NCBI RefSeq assembly: GCF_007874125.1
Contig: NZ_CP040128.1
Coordinates: 1,612,001-1,676,000, forward strand
Length of the DNA stretch: 64,000 bases
Direction of reading: 5' to 3'
From: Noviherbaspirillum sp. UKPF54
GTDB taxonomy: Bacteria; Pseudomonadota; Gammaproteobacteria; Burkholderiales; Burkholderiaceae_D
Below, piece after piece: positions 26,284 through 35,239 of the stretch. Position numbers and translations under genes: made by a program. Each line of letters begins with the position of its first letter. Within the stretch, counting starts at the first letter, position 1. The notes under the pieces are model-generated. The model was not told where the DNA came from, made no database searches, and worked only from the letters and a program-made list of their open reading frames with translations.

Positions 26284-28200
26284 TTACGCGGCCTTCAGGC
26301 GCGGCTCGCTCATTTCTTGCAGCAGCTCGAACACTTCGTCCTTGGACAGCACGTAACGCTCCAGCAGCGTATCCTTCAGGTCGGCGATGGTGGACTTGTA
26401 ACCCTTGATCGCTTCCAGCGTACGGGTGTACAGTTCGTCCGCCTTGGCTTCCACCTGCTTCAACGATTCCTCGTGCGACTCGCGGTGCAACTGGGTGTAG
26501 TCGAGCTTGGAGCGCGAGTACATCGACAGGCGGTTGACCATCAGGTCGAGCTTGGCGGTGACTTTCTGGATATCGTTCTGGCTGCCCACGGAAATGCCGC
26601 GCGCGCCATAGAACAGTTCTTCCGCCGCCACGCCGCCATAAAGCTGCATGATGTCCTGCTCCATTTCTTCCAGCGTCTGCAATGCCACATCGTCTCCGGA
26701 CGACAGCACGTAGCCGAGCGCGCCGATCTTGGATACCGACTCGGTGCTGATCTTGAGCAGGTGCGACTTTTCCTTCACCTCGTCCCACGACATGCCTTCG
26801 CGCAGGTACGGATCGATCTGCATGAAGAAGTGGCCCAGTTCGTGCAATGCCACGCGCTCGCGCTGCTTGTTCATTTCCGCCGTGGTCGCGCGGTCCGTCA
26901 TGCCGATGGTCGAGCGCTCGAAGGCACGGAACAGGACATCGGTCGTGATCAGGATCTTTTCCTGGATCGCGATCATGCTGGCGCGGTCGACCACGGTTTC
27001 CAGCAGCGCCGGACTCAGGTTGGCGGTGATTTCCGCCGCGTAGTCGAGGTTCAGGTGGGTCCAGTCGATGCAGGCCGGATCCTTCTTCGACAGGAAAACC
27101 TTCAGCAGTTCGCGTCGCTCCGACTTGTTCGGCAGGCGGAAGTTGATCTTCACCGAGAAGCGGCGCAGCATCGCCTCGTCCATCTGCGAATTCATGTCGT
27201 CGAAGTTCGACGCCACGACCCAGATCACGCCTTCGCCTTCATCGCTCTTGACGCCGTCCAGCAGCGACAGCAGGGTGTTGGCGGTGTCGTCTTCCCACTT
27301 CTTTTCGCCGCGGCCGCGCGGCATGAACAGGCTCTGCGCCTCGTCCAGGAAGATGATGCACTTGCCTTGCTTGCATGCCTTCTTGTAAATCGCGTTCAAC
27401 GCCTTCGAGCCGCCGCCGACGAAGCCGGATTCCAGCGCCGAGCCGGAGGCGGTGATCAGCGGTACGTCGAGCTTCTTCGCCAGGTAGCCGGCCAGCTTGG
27501 TCTTGCCGGTACCGGCCGGGCCGGTCAGCATCACGTTGAACGGCTTGTCAATGTTGTGCGAACGGTAAACGTCGCGGTTGCGGATCATTTCTTCCAGGTG
27601 CGCGACTTCCTGCTTGATGTCTTCCATGCCGACCAGGTCGTCCATGCTGCCCTTGAGGTGCTCGGGCTTGATCATCGACGCCGGCGCACCGGTCATGCCC
27701 GGGATGCCTTTCTTCATGGCGAAAACAATAAACAGCAGCAGCACGATGCCGAAGGCATTGCGGGCGAGCAGGGTGCCCGCTTCGCTCCACATACCGCCTT
27801 GCTCGGCGTCATCTGCCAGCACCGACTTGTGGCTGTCGAGATATTCTTCCTTGGCAATCGCGTAGGGAATCGCGTTCTTCAGCAGCACCTCGCGCTCAAG
27901 GTTGGCGTGCGTCGTGCTTGGCACCTTGACCACATGGATCTGCGGCGCATCCTTGTACTTGATCACATAGCGCGGAAAATCCGACAGCGGCTTGGCCAGC
28001 AGCAGGTATTCCAGGCGAGCCTTGTTGGCGGCCAGATGCGTGATTTCGGAAATGTCCTGCGACTGCACTACCGGGCTGGTGTCGCGCAGGGCGATCGGCT
28101 TGTACGCAAATGCCACTGCGGCAGCCGCAATCAGCGCAATCAGCGCGGCACGCACGTAGTTGTTTTTTGAAATTTCGAAAAATTTTGAAAAATCAGGCAT
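26284..28200 (-). CDS. Membrane-bound FtsH-like AAA metalloprotease, divergent
   Basis: 638 residues from the ATG at 28200, preceded by AAGGAC; an upstream ATG at 28230 lacks a ribosome site. Two membrane segments flank an extracytoplasmic domain (about 17-33 and 148-165). The AAA domain has Walker A GPAGTGKT with Lys233, pore-loop-like FVGGGS, Walker B IIFLDEA and an arginine-finger segment MLRRF. The zinc motif HELGH is at residues 453-457 and the distal Asp in SQNDIQ fits the FtsH third ligand. Differences from housekeeping FtsH (HEAGH; SRH reading LRPGRFD) mark it as a paralogue. It is probably an inner-membrane protease with specialised substrates. Confidence 0.85.
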   Translation of the reverse strand: MPDFSKFFEISKNNYVRAALIALIAAAAVAFAYKPIALRDTSPVVQSQDISEITHLAANKARLEYLLLAKPLSDFPRYVIKYKDAPQIHVVKVPSTTHANLEREVLLKNAIPYAIAKEEYLDSHKSVLADDAEQGGMWSEAGTLLARNAFGIVLLLFIVFAMKKGIPGMTGAPASMIKPEHLKGSMDDLVGMEDIKQEVAHLEEMIRNRDVYRSHNIDKPFNVMLTGPAGTGKTKLAGYLAKKLDVPLITASGSALESGFVGGGSKALNAIYKKACKQGKCIIFLDEAQSLFMPRGRGEKKWEDDTANTLLSLLDGVKSDEGEGVIWVVASNFDDMNSQMDEAMLRRFSVKINFRLPNKSERRELLKVFLSKKDPACIDWTHLNLDYAAEITANLSPALLETVVDRASMIAIQEKILITTDVLFRAFERSTIGMTDRATTAEMNKQRERVALHELGHFFMQIDPYLREGMSWDEVKEKSHLLKISTESVSKIGALGYVLSSGDDVALQTLEEMEQDIMQLYGGVAAEELFYGARGISVGSQNDIQKVTAKLDLMVNRLSMYSRSKLDYTQLHRESHEESLKQVEAKADELYTRTLEAIKGYKSTIADLKDTLLERYVLSKDEVFELLQEMSEPRLKAA

Positions 28201-28404
28201 TAAGAAGTCCTTAACAATCAATTTGCTCATGCAACATCATGTTGCACGTATCGTTTCTGATCAGCACACATAGGACCAAGCCAAACGGGCAGAGTTGCCC
28301 CGGACAAAAAAAAATTTCGACTTTCCGATCATGTAAATGCCGAACGGTCAAGCTCGAAGTGCCATGTGCGGCAAAGAAGATGCTGAATGTGTAACGCCGG
28401 AGGC
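28201..28404. other. Intergenic region between the FtsH-like and GGDEF-EAL genes
   Basis: About 200 bp, AT-richer than its flanks. It should hold the promoter of the leftward FtsH-like gene. A short inverted repeat GCAACAT/ATGTTGC lies at about 28232-28246. No gene is seen. Confidence 0.4.
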
Positions 28405-30870
28405 TCAGCGTTGACTGGTATGCAAGTACAGCGAGGTTTCGCGCAGTAATTGCTCGAACTCCAGCGGGGACAGCGGCTTGCTGATGCAGGAGCCTTGCAC
28501 TTCGTCACATGAGGTATTGGAGAGGAATTTCAAGTGCTCGTCGCTTTCGACGCCCTCGGCGACGACGGATAGATTGAGCGTGTGTGCCAGATTGATAATG
28601 GCTTCGGCCAGCTTCCATGTATTGATCGCTTCCGGATGTTGCTGCACCAGGAAAGAGCGATCCAGCTTGAGGGCGTCGAGCGGGAAACGGCACAGGTAGG
28701 CCAGCGAGGAATAGCCGGTGCCGAAATCGTCCACCGACAGTTTCAGGCCGAGCGCCTTGAGGTCCTTGAGCAGTCCGGCGGCCAACACCGGGTCTTCCAT
28801 CAGGCCGCTTTCGGTCAGTTCCAGTTCCATCTGGTGCGCGGGCAGGCCGCTGGCCCGCAGCGCCTGCTTCACCAGCGTCAACAGCTTGCGGCTGCGTAGT
28901 TGTCGGGCCGACAGGTTGACCGATACCTTCAGCGGCTTGCGGTAACGCGCGGACCATTGCTGCGCCTGCGCCGCCGCGTGCTGGATCACCCAGCCGCCGA
29001 TTTCGTCGATCAGCCCCGATTCCTCCGCCAGCGGAATGAACTGGGCGGGCGGCACGGCGCCGAGATGCGGATGGGTCCAGCGCAGCAGCGCTTCCATGCC
29101 GGTCATTTCCATGGTGCGCAGGTTGACGCGCGGCTGGTAAAACACCTCGAACTCGTCGCGTTCCAGCGCATGGCGCAGCGCGCCCTGCATCAGCAGGCGC
29201 GCGCGCGACGCCTCGCCCATCTCGGGGGTGAAGAAGCAGTAGGCATCGCCGCCCGAAGCCTTGGCGCGGTACAGCGCGGTATCGGCGTTGCGCAGCAGCG
29301 CCTCGCTGGTATCGCCATCCTGCGGGTACATGCTGATGCCGACCGAGGCGGCCGCCTTGACTTCATGGCCGGCGATGATGACGGGCGTGTCGAGCGCCGT
29401 GCTCAGCTTTTCGGCGATGCTGATGGCGGATGTGTCGCCGTTGCGGCACTCAGCCAGCACCACGAATTCGTCGCCGCCCAGGCGCGCCACCATGTCGTCC
29501 GGGCGCACGCATTGACGCAGGCGGGCGGCGATTTCCTTGAGAAGCACGTCGCCGGCGCCATGGCCGAGCGAGTCGTTGACTTCCTTGAAATTGTCGAGAT
29601 CTATGAAAAACACGGCCTCGCACACGCCTTCGCGCGGATTGGTCAGGCGCTGCTTGAGGCGCAGTTCCAGCATGGCGCGGTTGGGCAAGTCGGTCAGCGC
29701 GTCGCAGGTGGCCAGCCGTTCCAGCGAGCGCGCGGTCCGCACTTCATGCGTGACATCGCGGCTCACGCCGCGGTAGCCGCAGAACACCCCGTTTTCGCTG
29801 AACGGCTCGCCCGAGATGCGCAAGAAGCGCACGATGCCGGGATGGGCGGACCATTCGGCGGGATAGATCAGGTCCTGGAAAGGGCGCCGCTCCCTGATCG
29901 CGTCCTTGGCGGCGATGAAGCCGGGCGCGCCGGAGTCCTGGACGTGGGCATCAAAGGAAGAGCCCAGCAGGTGCTGCGCATTGATCCTGAGCCGGCTGTA
30001 GATTCCTTCGGAAAAGAACGTGAAGCGGATCTCGGCATCGGTTTCCCAATACCAGTCCGACGACAGCGACGTCAGGCTGCGAAATCGCTCTTCGCGCCGC
30101 GCCAGTTCGCGCTCGGCTTCCAGCTGCGCGGTGATGTCGCGCGCAATCGAAACCACGCCGAGCTTTTGGCCGCTCTGCCGGTCGTGCACGGCGCGCGTGC
30201 TGGCGCCGATCCACACCCAGTTGCCGTTCTTGTGCCGGAAGCGGACGTTGGACAGCCGGCGCCGCTTGCCCGACCTGGCCGCCTCCAGATCGGCCGCCAG
30301 GTCGTCCGGGTGGATGTAGTCGTACAGGCGGGTGCCGATCAGTTCCTGCGGATCGTAGCCCAGCGTATCCTTGTGCGACGGCGACGCGTACACATACACG
30401 TTGTCGGCGTCGCTATGCGAGATCATGTCGTGCGCGTTTTCGGTAAGCAAGCGATGCACTGCTTCGCTCTTGCTCAGGCGCGCCTGGGCGTCGTGGTGCT
30501 CGCTGACATCGACCAGCGTCCCGACATAGCCTTTGTGGCGCCCGTCGGCGAAAAAACGCGGCGATGCCGCGCTCATCATCCAGCGCGTCGTTCCGTCGCT
30601 GCGGATAATCCGGTATTCGACGCGGTATTCACGCTGCTCTGCCCGGGACTCACGGATCACCGCAACCGCGGTTTCGATATCATCCGGGTGAACAAATTGT
30701 AACCAGTCAAGAATATTGATTTCCGGCAGCTTAGTGACAGTCGCCATGCTGGCCGGATTCAGATAGATGACGCGTGCGTCGGCGTCGGCCTCCCAGACGA
30801 CCACGTTGACATGGTCGGCTACGTAGCGCAACAAATGTTGCGCACTATCGACATTGTCTTTCTGGATCAT
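28405..30870 (-). CDS. PAS-PAS-PAS-GGDEF-EAL cyclic-di-GMP signalling protein
   Basis: 821 residues from the ATG at 30870; the frame stays open to an ATG at 30942, but none of the candidate starts has a good ribosome site and the longer form would overlap a palindromic operator. Three PAS/PAC modules cover about residues 10-385. The GGDEF motif is intact at 465-469 (RLGGDEFVV). The EAL domain begins with Glu593 (MEALLRW) and keeps DDFGTGYSSL and AEGVES. Both diguanylate cyclase and phosphodiesterase activity are therefore possible. No transmembrane helix is seen, so sensing is cytoplasmic. Confidence 0.9.
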   Translation of the reverse strand: MIQKDNVDSAQHLLRYVADHVNVVVWEADADARVIYLNPASMATVTKLPEINILDWLQFVHPDDIETAVAVIRESRAEQREYRVEYRIIRSDGTTRWMMSAASPRFFADGRHKGYVGTLVDVSEHHDAQARLSKSEAVHRLLTENAHDMISHSDADNVYVYASPSHKDTLGYDPQELIGTRLYDYIHPDDLAADLEAARSGKRRRLSNVRFRHKNGNWVWIGASTRAVHDRQSGQKLGVVSIARDITAQLEAERELARREERFRSLTSLSSDWYWETDAEIRFTFFSEGIYSRLRINAQHLLGSSFDAHVQDSGAPGFIAAKDAIRERRPFQDLIYPAEWSAHPGIVRFLRISGEPFSENGVFCGYRGVSRDVTHEVRTARSLERLATCDALTDLPNRAMLELRLKQRLTNPREGVCEAVFFIDLDNFKEVNDSLGHGAGDVLLKEIAARLRQCVRPDDMVARLGGDEFVVLAECRNGDTSAISIAEKLSTALDTPVIIAGHEVKAAASVGISMYPQDGDTSEALLRNADTALYRAKASGGDAYCFFTPEMGEASRARLLMQGALRHALERDEFEVFYQPRVNLRTMEMTGMEALLRWTHPHLGAVPPAQFIPLAEESGLIDEIGGWVIQHAAAQAQQWSARYRKPLKVSVNLSARQLRSRKLLTLVKQALRASGLPAHQMELELTESGLMEDPVLAAGLLKDLKALGLKLSVDDFGTGYSSLAYLCRFPLDALKLDRSFLVQQHPEAINTWKLAEAIINLAHTLNLSVVAEGVESDEHLKFLSNTSCDEVQGSCISKPLSPLEFEQLLRETSLYLHTSQR

Positions 30871-30934
30871 CACTGGGATAACAATATGGGCTCGTTGCAA
30901 GGTTGGCCAAGTCGCGGGCGGCACGGCCATAATT

Positions 30935-30952
30935 TGTACCATCTATGGTACA
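30935..30952. promoter_or_regulatory. Palindromic operator-like site
   Basis: TGTACCAT-CT-ATGGTACA has perfect 8-nt arms and lies 65 bp upstream of the chosen start of the GGDEF-EAL gene and about 137 bp upstream of the divergent response regulator. Its core TACCATCTATGGTA matches a second palindrome at 50887-50900, consistent with one regulator binding both. Confidence 0.55.
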
Positions 30953-31088
30953 CCAAGCAACTTTTCTTTACTTATTTTTAACAATTTGTATCGTATTTAC
31001 ACTCCACCCCGTGGCGGGCGATGCGTCAACACGATATCTGCTACGGTAGGATGAGGGACTTTTGCATGAACTGTTTCTATAACGCACT

Positions 31089-31751
31089 ATGAGACTGCTG
31101 CTGGTTGAAGACGACCCGATGATTGGGGAAAGCGTACGCAAGGGCTTGCGCCTGGATGGCTTCACGGTCGACTGGGTGCAGGATGGGCGCGCCGGCGAGC
31201 ATGCGCTCGATGAAAAGGTGCATGACCTGCTGCTGCTCGACCTCGGATTGCCGGGTAAGGAAGGACTGGACGTACTGAAATCGATCCGCCGCAAGGGCAA
31301 TCGCATTCCGGTTCTGGTGCTGACTGCGCGCGATGCCGTGCCGGACCGCGTCGCGGGGCTGAACGCGGGCGCTGACGACTACCTGATCAAGCCGTTCGAC
31401 CTGGAAGAACTGAGCGCGCGGATCAGGGCCCTGCTGCGGCGCCAGGCCGGCCGCGCCGAGGAAGTGATCGTGCATGGCGAACTGACGCTGGTGCCGGCCA
31501 CCCACGAGGCGAGTTTCGGCGGCCAGCCGCTGGCCTTGTCGGCGCGCGAATTCGCGCTGCTGGAGGCACTGCTGGAGCGGCCCGGGGTGGTGTTGTCGAT
31601 CGCCCAGCTGGAAGAAAAGATCTACGGATGGGATGATGAGGTGGGCAGCAACACGATCGAAGTCTATATCCATTCGCTGCGCAAAAAACTCGGCACCGGC
31701 TTCATCAAGAACGTGCGCGGCGTCGGCTACATGATCCCGCCATTATCATGA
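31089..31751 (+). CDS. OmpR-family response regulator (QseB/PmrA-like)
   Basis: 220 residues. The receiver domain (1-115) has the acidic pair in VEDDPMIGE, phospho-acceptor Asp51 (LLLLDLGLPG), a Thr in VLTARDA and Lys in LIKPFDLEEL. A winged-helix DNA-binding domain follows (ALSAREFALLEALL; NTIEVYIHSLRKKL). Its last codons overlap the sensor kinase start (ATGA at 31748-31751). The downstream degP promoter carries a PmrA-type direct repeat that this regulator could bind. Confidence 0.93.
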   Translation: MRLLLVEDDPMIGESVRKGLRLDGFTVDWVQDGRAGEHALDEKVHDLLLLDLGLPGKEGLDVLKSIRRKGNRIPVLVLTARDAVPDRVAGLNAGADDYLIKPFDLEELSARIRALLRRQAGRAEEVIVHGELTLVPATHEASFGGQPLALSAREFALLEALLERPGVVLSIAQLEEKIYGWDDEVGSNTIEVYIHSLRKKLGTGFIKNVRGVGYMIPPLS

Positions 31752-33061
31752 AATCGATCCGTCATAACCTGTTGATCTGGCTGTCGGCCGGACTGTCGGC
31801 CGGCATCATCGGCGCGGGCGGCATTCTGTACGTGCAGGCGCGCCAGGAAGCCAACGAAATCTTCGACTACCAGATGAAGCAGCTGGCGGCATCGCTTCCC
31901 AACCAGCCGTTCGCACCGCTGTCGCCATCGCATCCGGCCCAGCCCGACCTGGAGCGCGACATCGTGATCCAGATCTGGGATGGCAGCGGACTGCGCATCT
32001 ATCACTCGCATGAACAGCTGGCGCTGCCGCAGCGCGCCGAACTGGGATTCACCACGATCCGCACGCGCAACGGCCCTTGGCGGGTGTACAGCATGCAACG
32101 CGGCCATACCGTCGTGCAGGTGGCTCAGCCGCTGTCGGCGCGGCGCGAGGTCGCGGCCGACATGGCTCTGCGCACGGTCGCACCACTGATGCTGCTGTTT
32201 CCGTTTCTCGGCGCACTGATCTGGATGACCGTGGGGCGCGGCCTGTTGCCGGTCAAGCGCGTGGCGCAGGAAGTGCAGTCGCGCGACGCCGCTACGCTGT
32301 CGCCTATCGCCGACGACAGCCTGCCGCAGGAAATCAGGCCGCTCACGCACGCCCTCAACGATCTGCTGGGACGGCTCGATCATGCGCTCGACGCGCAGCG
32401 CGCATTCGTGGCCGACGCCGCGCACGAGCTGCGCACCCCGCTGGCGGCGCTCAAGCTGCAGATCCAGCTGGCCGAACGCGCCGGCGACGAAGCGGAGCGG
32501 CGCGCCGCCTTTGCCGAGCTGCGCCAGGGTTTCGAGCGCGCCATGCACCTGGTGCAGCAACTGCTGACGCTGGCGCGCCAGGAACCGGACGCGTCCGGCG
32601 CGGCGCACGTGAAGCTCGATTTGGCCGAACTGTCGCGCACGGTCGTGTCAGAGTTGGCGCCGCTGGCGGCGGCCAGGGAAATCGACCTGGGAGCATTGGC
32701 CGATAACGCCGTCGCGGCCAGCGGCGACCCGCAAGCCTTGCGCATCCTGCTCGTCAACCTAGTGGAAAATGCGATCCGCTATACGCCCGAAGGCGGCAAG
32801 GTCGATGTCTCGGTCCTGTACGACCAGGGCTCGCCGGTGATCCGCGTGCAGGATTCCGGTCCCGGCATTCCGGAGCAGGAGCTGGGCCGCGTCTTCGACC
32901 GCTTCTATCGGGTGCCGGGTACGCGGGCGTCCGGTAGCGGGCTGGGGCTGGCGATCGTGCGCCGCATTGCCGATGGGCACGGTATCAGGGTCGAACTGCG
33001 CAATACCGGCCATGGCTTGTGCGCGGAACTGATTTTTCCGCCGGTCGAAAAGGGCGCCTGA
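31748..33061 (+). CDS. Sensor histidine kinase (QseC/PmrB-like)
   Basis: 437 residues with two membrane helices (about 10-29 and 145-165) flanking a periplasmic loop of about 115 residues, then a HAMP-like linker. HisKA holds His226 (ADAAHELRTPLAALK). The ATPase domain has the N box (LVNLVENAIRYTP), G1 (DSGPGIP) and G2 (GSGLGLAIV). It is co-translated with the response regulator upstream. The trio regulator-kinase-DegP suggests envelope-stress sensing. Confidence 0.93.
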   Translation: MKSIRHNLLIWLSAGLSAGIIGAGGILYVQARQEANEIFDYQMKQLAASLPNQPFAPLSPSHPAQPDLERDIVIQIWDGSGLRIYHSHEQLALPQRAELGFTTIRTRNGPWRVYSMQRGHTVVQVAQPLSARREVAADMALRTVAPLMLLFPFLGALIWMTVGRGLLPVKRVAQEVQSRDAATLSPIADDSLPQEIRPLTHALNDLLGRLDHALDAQRAFVADAAHELRTPLAALKLQIQLAERAGDEAERRAAFAELRQGFERAMHLVQQLLTLARQEPDASGAAHVKLDLAELSRTVVSELAPLAAAREIDLGALADNAVAASGDPQALRILLVNLVENAIRYTPEGGKVDVSVLYDQGSPVIRVQDSGPGIPEQELGRVFDRFYRVPGTRASGSGLGLAIVRRIADGHGIRVELRNTGHGLCAELIFPPVEKGA

Positions 33062-33076
33062 ACCCGGCGCAAGATT

Positions 33077-33093
33077 TTTAAGTTCAATTTAAG
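33077..33093 (+). promoter_or_regulatory. PmrA/QseB-type direct repeat upstream of degP
   Basis: TTTAAG-TTCAA-TTTAAG is a perfect hexamer repeat with 5-bp spacing, the architecture of PmrA/QseB-type boxes. A -10 candidate TACGAT lies 10 bp downstream at 33104-33109. It sits 57 bp before the DegP start. Confidence 0.6.
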
Positions 33094-33149
33094 TTTGCCT
33101 CCTTACGATGGACTCCATGTTGGAAAGCCTTCCATGAAAGGAGTGCATC

Positions 33150-34631
33150 GTGAAACAGAGAACTTTCAAGCGCGGCGTGATCGCCGCATCCCTTGTTGCC
33201 CTTTCCGTTGCCGGTTACGCGCGCTTTGGCGAGACCGGCTGGGGAAGGGCCGACGCCGCTGTTCCCACGGCGGGCTCCCAGCCCGCACAGTCGGTCGTGA
33301 CCTCGGTGCCTGGCATCGCGACCGCCACCGATTTTTCCGGCATCGTCCAGCATTACGGTCCGGCGGTGGTCAACATCAGCGTCGTTGGCAAGGCCGAGCG
33401 CACGCCGGCTGTCAACGACATGCCGGAACTCGATCCGGACGATCCATTTTCGCAATTCTTCCGGCGCTTCGCGCCCCACATACCGCGCGGCCCGCGGGGC
33501 GGCTTGCTGGTGCGCGGCCAGGGATCGGGCTTTATCGTGAGTCCCGACGGTCTGATCCTGACCAATGCGCATGTGGTCGATGGCGCGCAGGAAGTAACGG
33601 TCAAGCTGACCGACCGCCGCGAGTACAAGGCCAAGGTGCTGGGCGCCGACCGTCAGAGCGACGTCGCGGTGATCCGCATCGATGCACACAATTTGCCGAC
33701 GGTTAAGATCGGCGACCCGGCCGCAGCGAAGGTCGGCGAACCGGTGCTGGCCATCGGCTCGCCCTATGGCTTCGAAAACTCGGCAACAGCGGGCATCATC
33801 AGCGCCAAGTCGCGTTCGCTGCCTGACGGTACCTATGTACCGTTCATCCAGACCGATGTCGCCGTCAATCCGGGCAACTCTGGGGGGCCGCTGTTCAACA
33901 TGAAGGGCGAAGTGATCGGCATTAATTCGCAGATCTACAGCCAGACCGGCGGCTACCAGGGATTGTCGTTCGCGATCCCGATCGATGTCGCGGCTCAGGT
34001 GCAGGATCAGCTCGTGCGCCACGGCAAGGTGTCCCGCGGCCGCCTGGGCGTGACCATCCAGGAAGTGACGCAGGGGCTGGCCGACTCCTTCGGACTGCAA
34101 AAGCTGCAGGGTGCGCTGGTCAGTTCGGTGGAAAAGGGCAGCCCCGCCGACCGTGCCGGACTGGAGCCGGGCGACGTGATCGTCGGCTTCAACGGGCATG
34201 AAATCAATCGCTCGTCGGATTTGCCGGCGCAGGTGGCGAGCGCCACGCCCGGCACCACGGTGAAGCTGGACGTGATCCGCAAGGGAACGCCGAAAACCCT
34301 GTCGGCGAAGATCGAGGCGTTCAAGGACCAGACGCTGGCGCAACGCGGCGACGCACAGCAGGAACAGGGGCGACTCGGCCTGGCCGTACGGCCGCTGGAG
34401 CGCGGGGAGCAGCGCGAGGCGGGCGTGCAGGGCGGCCTGCTGGTGCAGGGCGTGAGCGGACCGGCGGCGAATTCGGGCATCCAGGCCGGCGACATCGTGT
34501 TGTCGTTCAACGGCACGCCGGTCAGCACGATCGAGCAATTGCGCTCGCTTGTCGCCAAGGCCGGCAAGCACGCGGCCGTGCTGGTGCAAAGGGAAAACGC
34601 CAAGATCTTCGTTCCGATCGAGCTCGGCTGA
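33150..34631 (+). CDS. degP: DegP/HtrA-type periplasmic serine protease
   Basis: 493 residues with an N-terminal signal or anchor region (FKRGVIAASLVALSVAGYA). The catalytic triad is His141 (TNAHVVDGA), Asp171 (QSDVAVIRID) and Ser244 (GNSGGPL). Two PDZ domains follow (about 280-375 and 395-490), with LEPGDVIVGFNG and IQAGDIVLSFNG. GAAAGGAG precedes the ATG. It acts in the periplasm as protease and chaperone for misfolded envelope proteins. Position directly after the two-component genes, with its own PmrA-type box, suggests direct control by that system. Confidence 0.93.
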   Translation: MKQRTFKRGVIAASLVALSVAGYARFGETGWGRADAAVPTAGSQPAQSVVTSVPGIATATDFSGIVQHYGPAVVNISVVGKAERTPAVNDMPELDPDDPFSQFFRRFAPHIPRGPRGGLLVRGQGSGFIVSPDGLILTNAHVVDGAQEVTVKLTDRREYKAKVLGADRQSDVAVIRIDAHNLPTVKIGDPAAAKVGEPVLAIGSPYGFENSATAGIISAKSRSLPDGTYVPFIQTDVAVNPGNSGGPLFNMKGEVIGINSQIYSQTGGYQGLSFAIPIDVAAQVQDQLVRHGKVSRGRLGVTIQEVTQGLADSFGLQKLQGALVSSVEKGSPADRAGLEPGDVIVGFNGHEINRSSDLPAQVASATPGTTVKLDVIRKGTPKTLSAKIEAFKDQTLAQRGDAQQEQGRLGLAVRPLERGEQREAGVQGGLLVQGVSGPAANSGIQAGDIVLSFNGTPVSTIEQLRSLVAKAGKHAAVLVQRENAKIFVPIELG

Positions 34632-34666
34632 CAGCTGCGCCGGTGACGCATCTTTCCTTGTAATGC

Positions 34667-34702
34667 ATGCCCCGTCATCCTATAAATGGGTGATCGGGGC
34701 AT
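34667..34702. terminator. Stem-loop downstream of degP
   Basis: ATGCCCCG (34667-34674) pairs with CGGGGCAT (34695-34702), extended by TCA/TGA inside a 20-nt loop region. There is no T-run. It may end the degP transcript or lie in the leader of the small gene that follows. Confidence 0.45.
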
Positions 34703-34727
34703 GATCCCTCCATCACCGGACTGCGGC

Positions 34728-34952
34728 ATGGAACACACGGCTGACGAACACGTGAAATACAAGGGCTACACGATCTTTCCGATGCCCTCCCTGAGCGCTG
34801 GCGAGTTGTGGTTCGGCGGTTACGAAATCACGAAGGATGGCACGCCGGTCTGCGTCCGCAAAAACATTTTTCCCGGCTTCTTCTATTCCGAAGCGGCGTG
34901 GGTCGACAGCATCGAACACGCGAAAATCGAGATCGACAACCTTGCGATGTAA
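34728..34952 (+). CDS. Small hypothetical protein (74 residues)
   Basis: From the ATG at 34728 the product begins MEHTADEHVKYKGYTIFPMP and ends HAKIEIDNLAM. It looks folded and soluble, with several aromatic residues and no signal peptide or membrane segment. An alternative start at 34701 adds nine residues. I recognise no domain. It lies between degP and the P450 gene, both on the same strand, without clear operon structure. Confidence 0.6.
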   Translation: MEHTADEHVKYKGYTIFPMPSLSAGELWFGGYEITKDGTPVCVRKNIFPGFFYSEAAWVDSIEHAKIEIDNLAM

Positions 34953-35239
34953 CAGCATCGCAACGGATAACGGGCGCCGCCGGCCACTTTCCTTGCTCGC
35001 TTTGACAACGCGCCGGAATCCACTCTCGCATCGATACCTCGGCCGCCGGTAGGGACATAGGCGGAATGAATTGCAATTGAAATCCGACAGGCATAAAGTT
35101 CTATAGAGAAACAGACGGCATCCGTCGGAGCAGCCTCTTGCTGTTCCCGACAGGAATGATTCTCCGCAGTGGGCCACGCGAGCATCGCCTGCACCGGAGC
35201 CCGTGAACCGACTTATCGCGCATCGCGACATTAACGGAT
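34953..35239. other. Intergenic region before the P450 gene
   Basis: 287 bp with no convincing gene; leftward frames here lack motifs and ribosome sites. It probably contains the P450 promoter, not identified. Confidence 0.4.

Noticed and set aside
26317..28170. 617-codon rightward frame opposite the FtsH-like gene (and a 600-codon one at 28900-30702)
   Set aside because: Shadow frames of the leftward FtsH-like and GGDEF-EAL genes; no ribosome site or family resemblance.
34713..35231. 172-codon leftward frame before the P450 gene
   Set aside because: No ribosome site or motif; it overlaps the better-looking small gene at 34728-34952.
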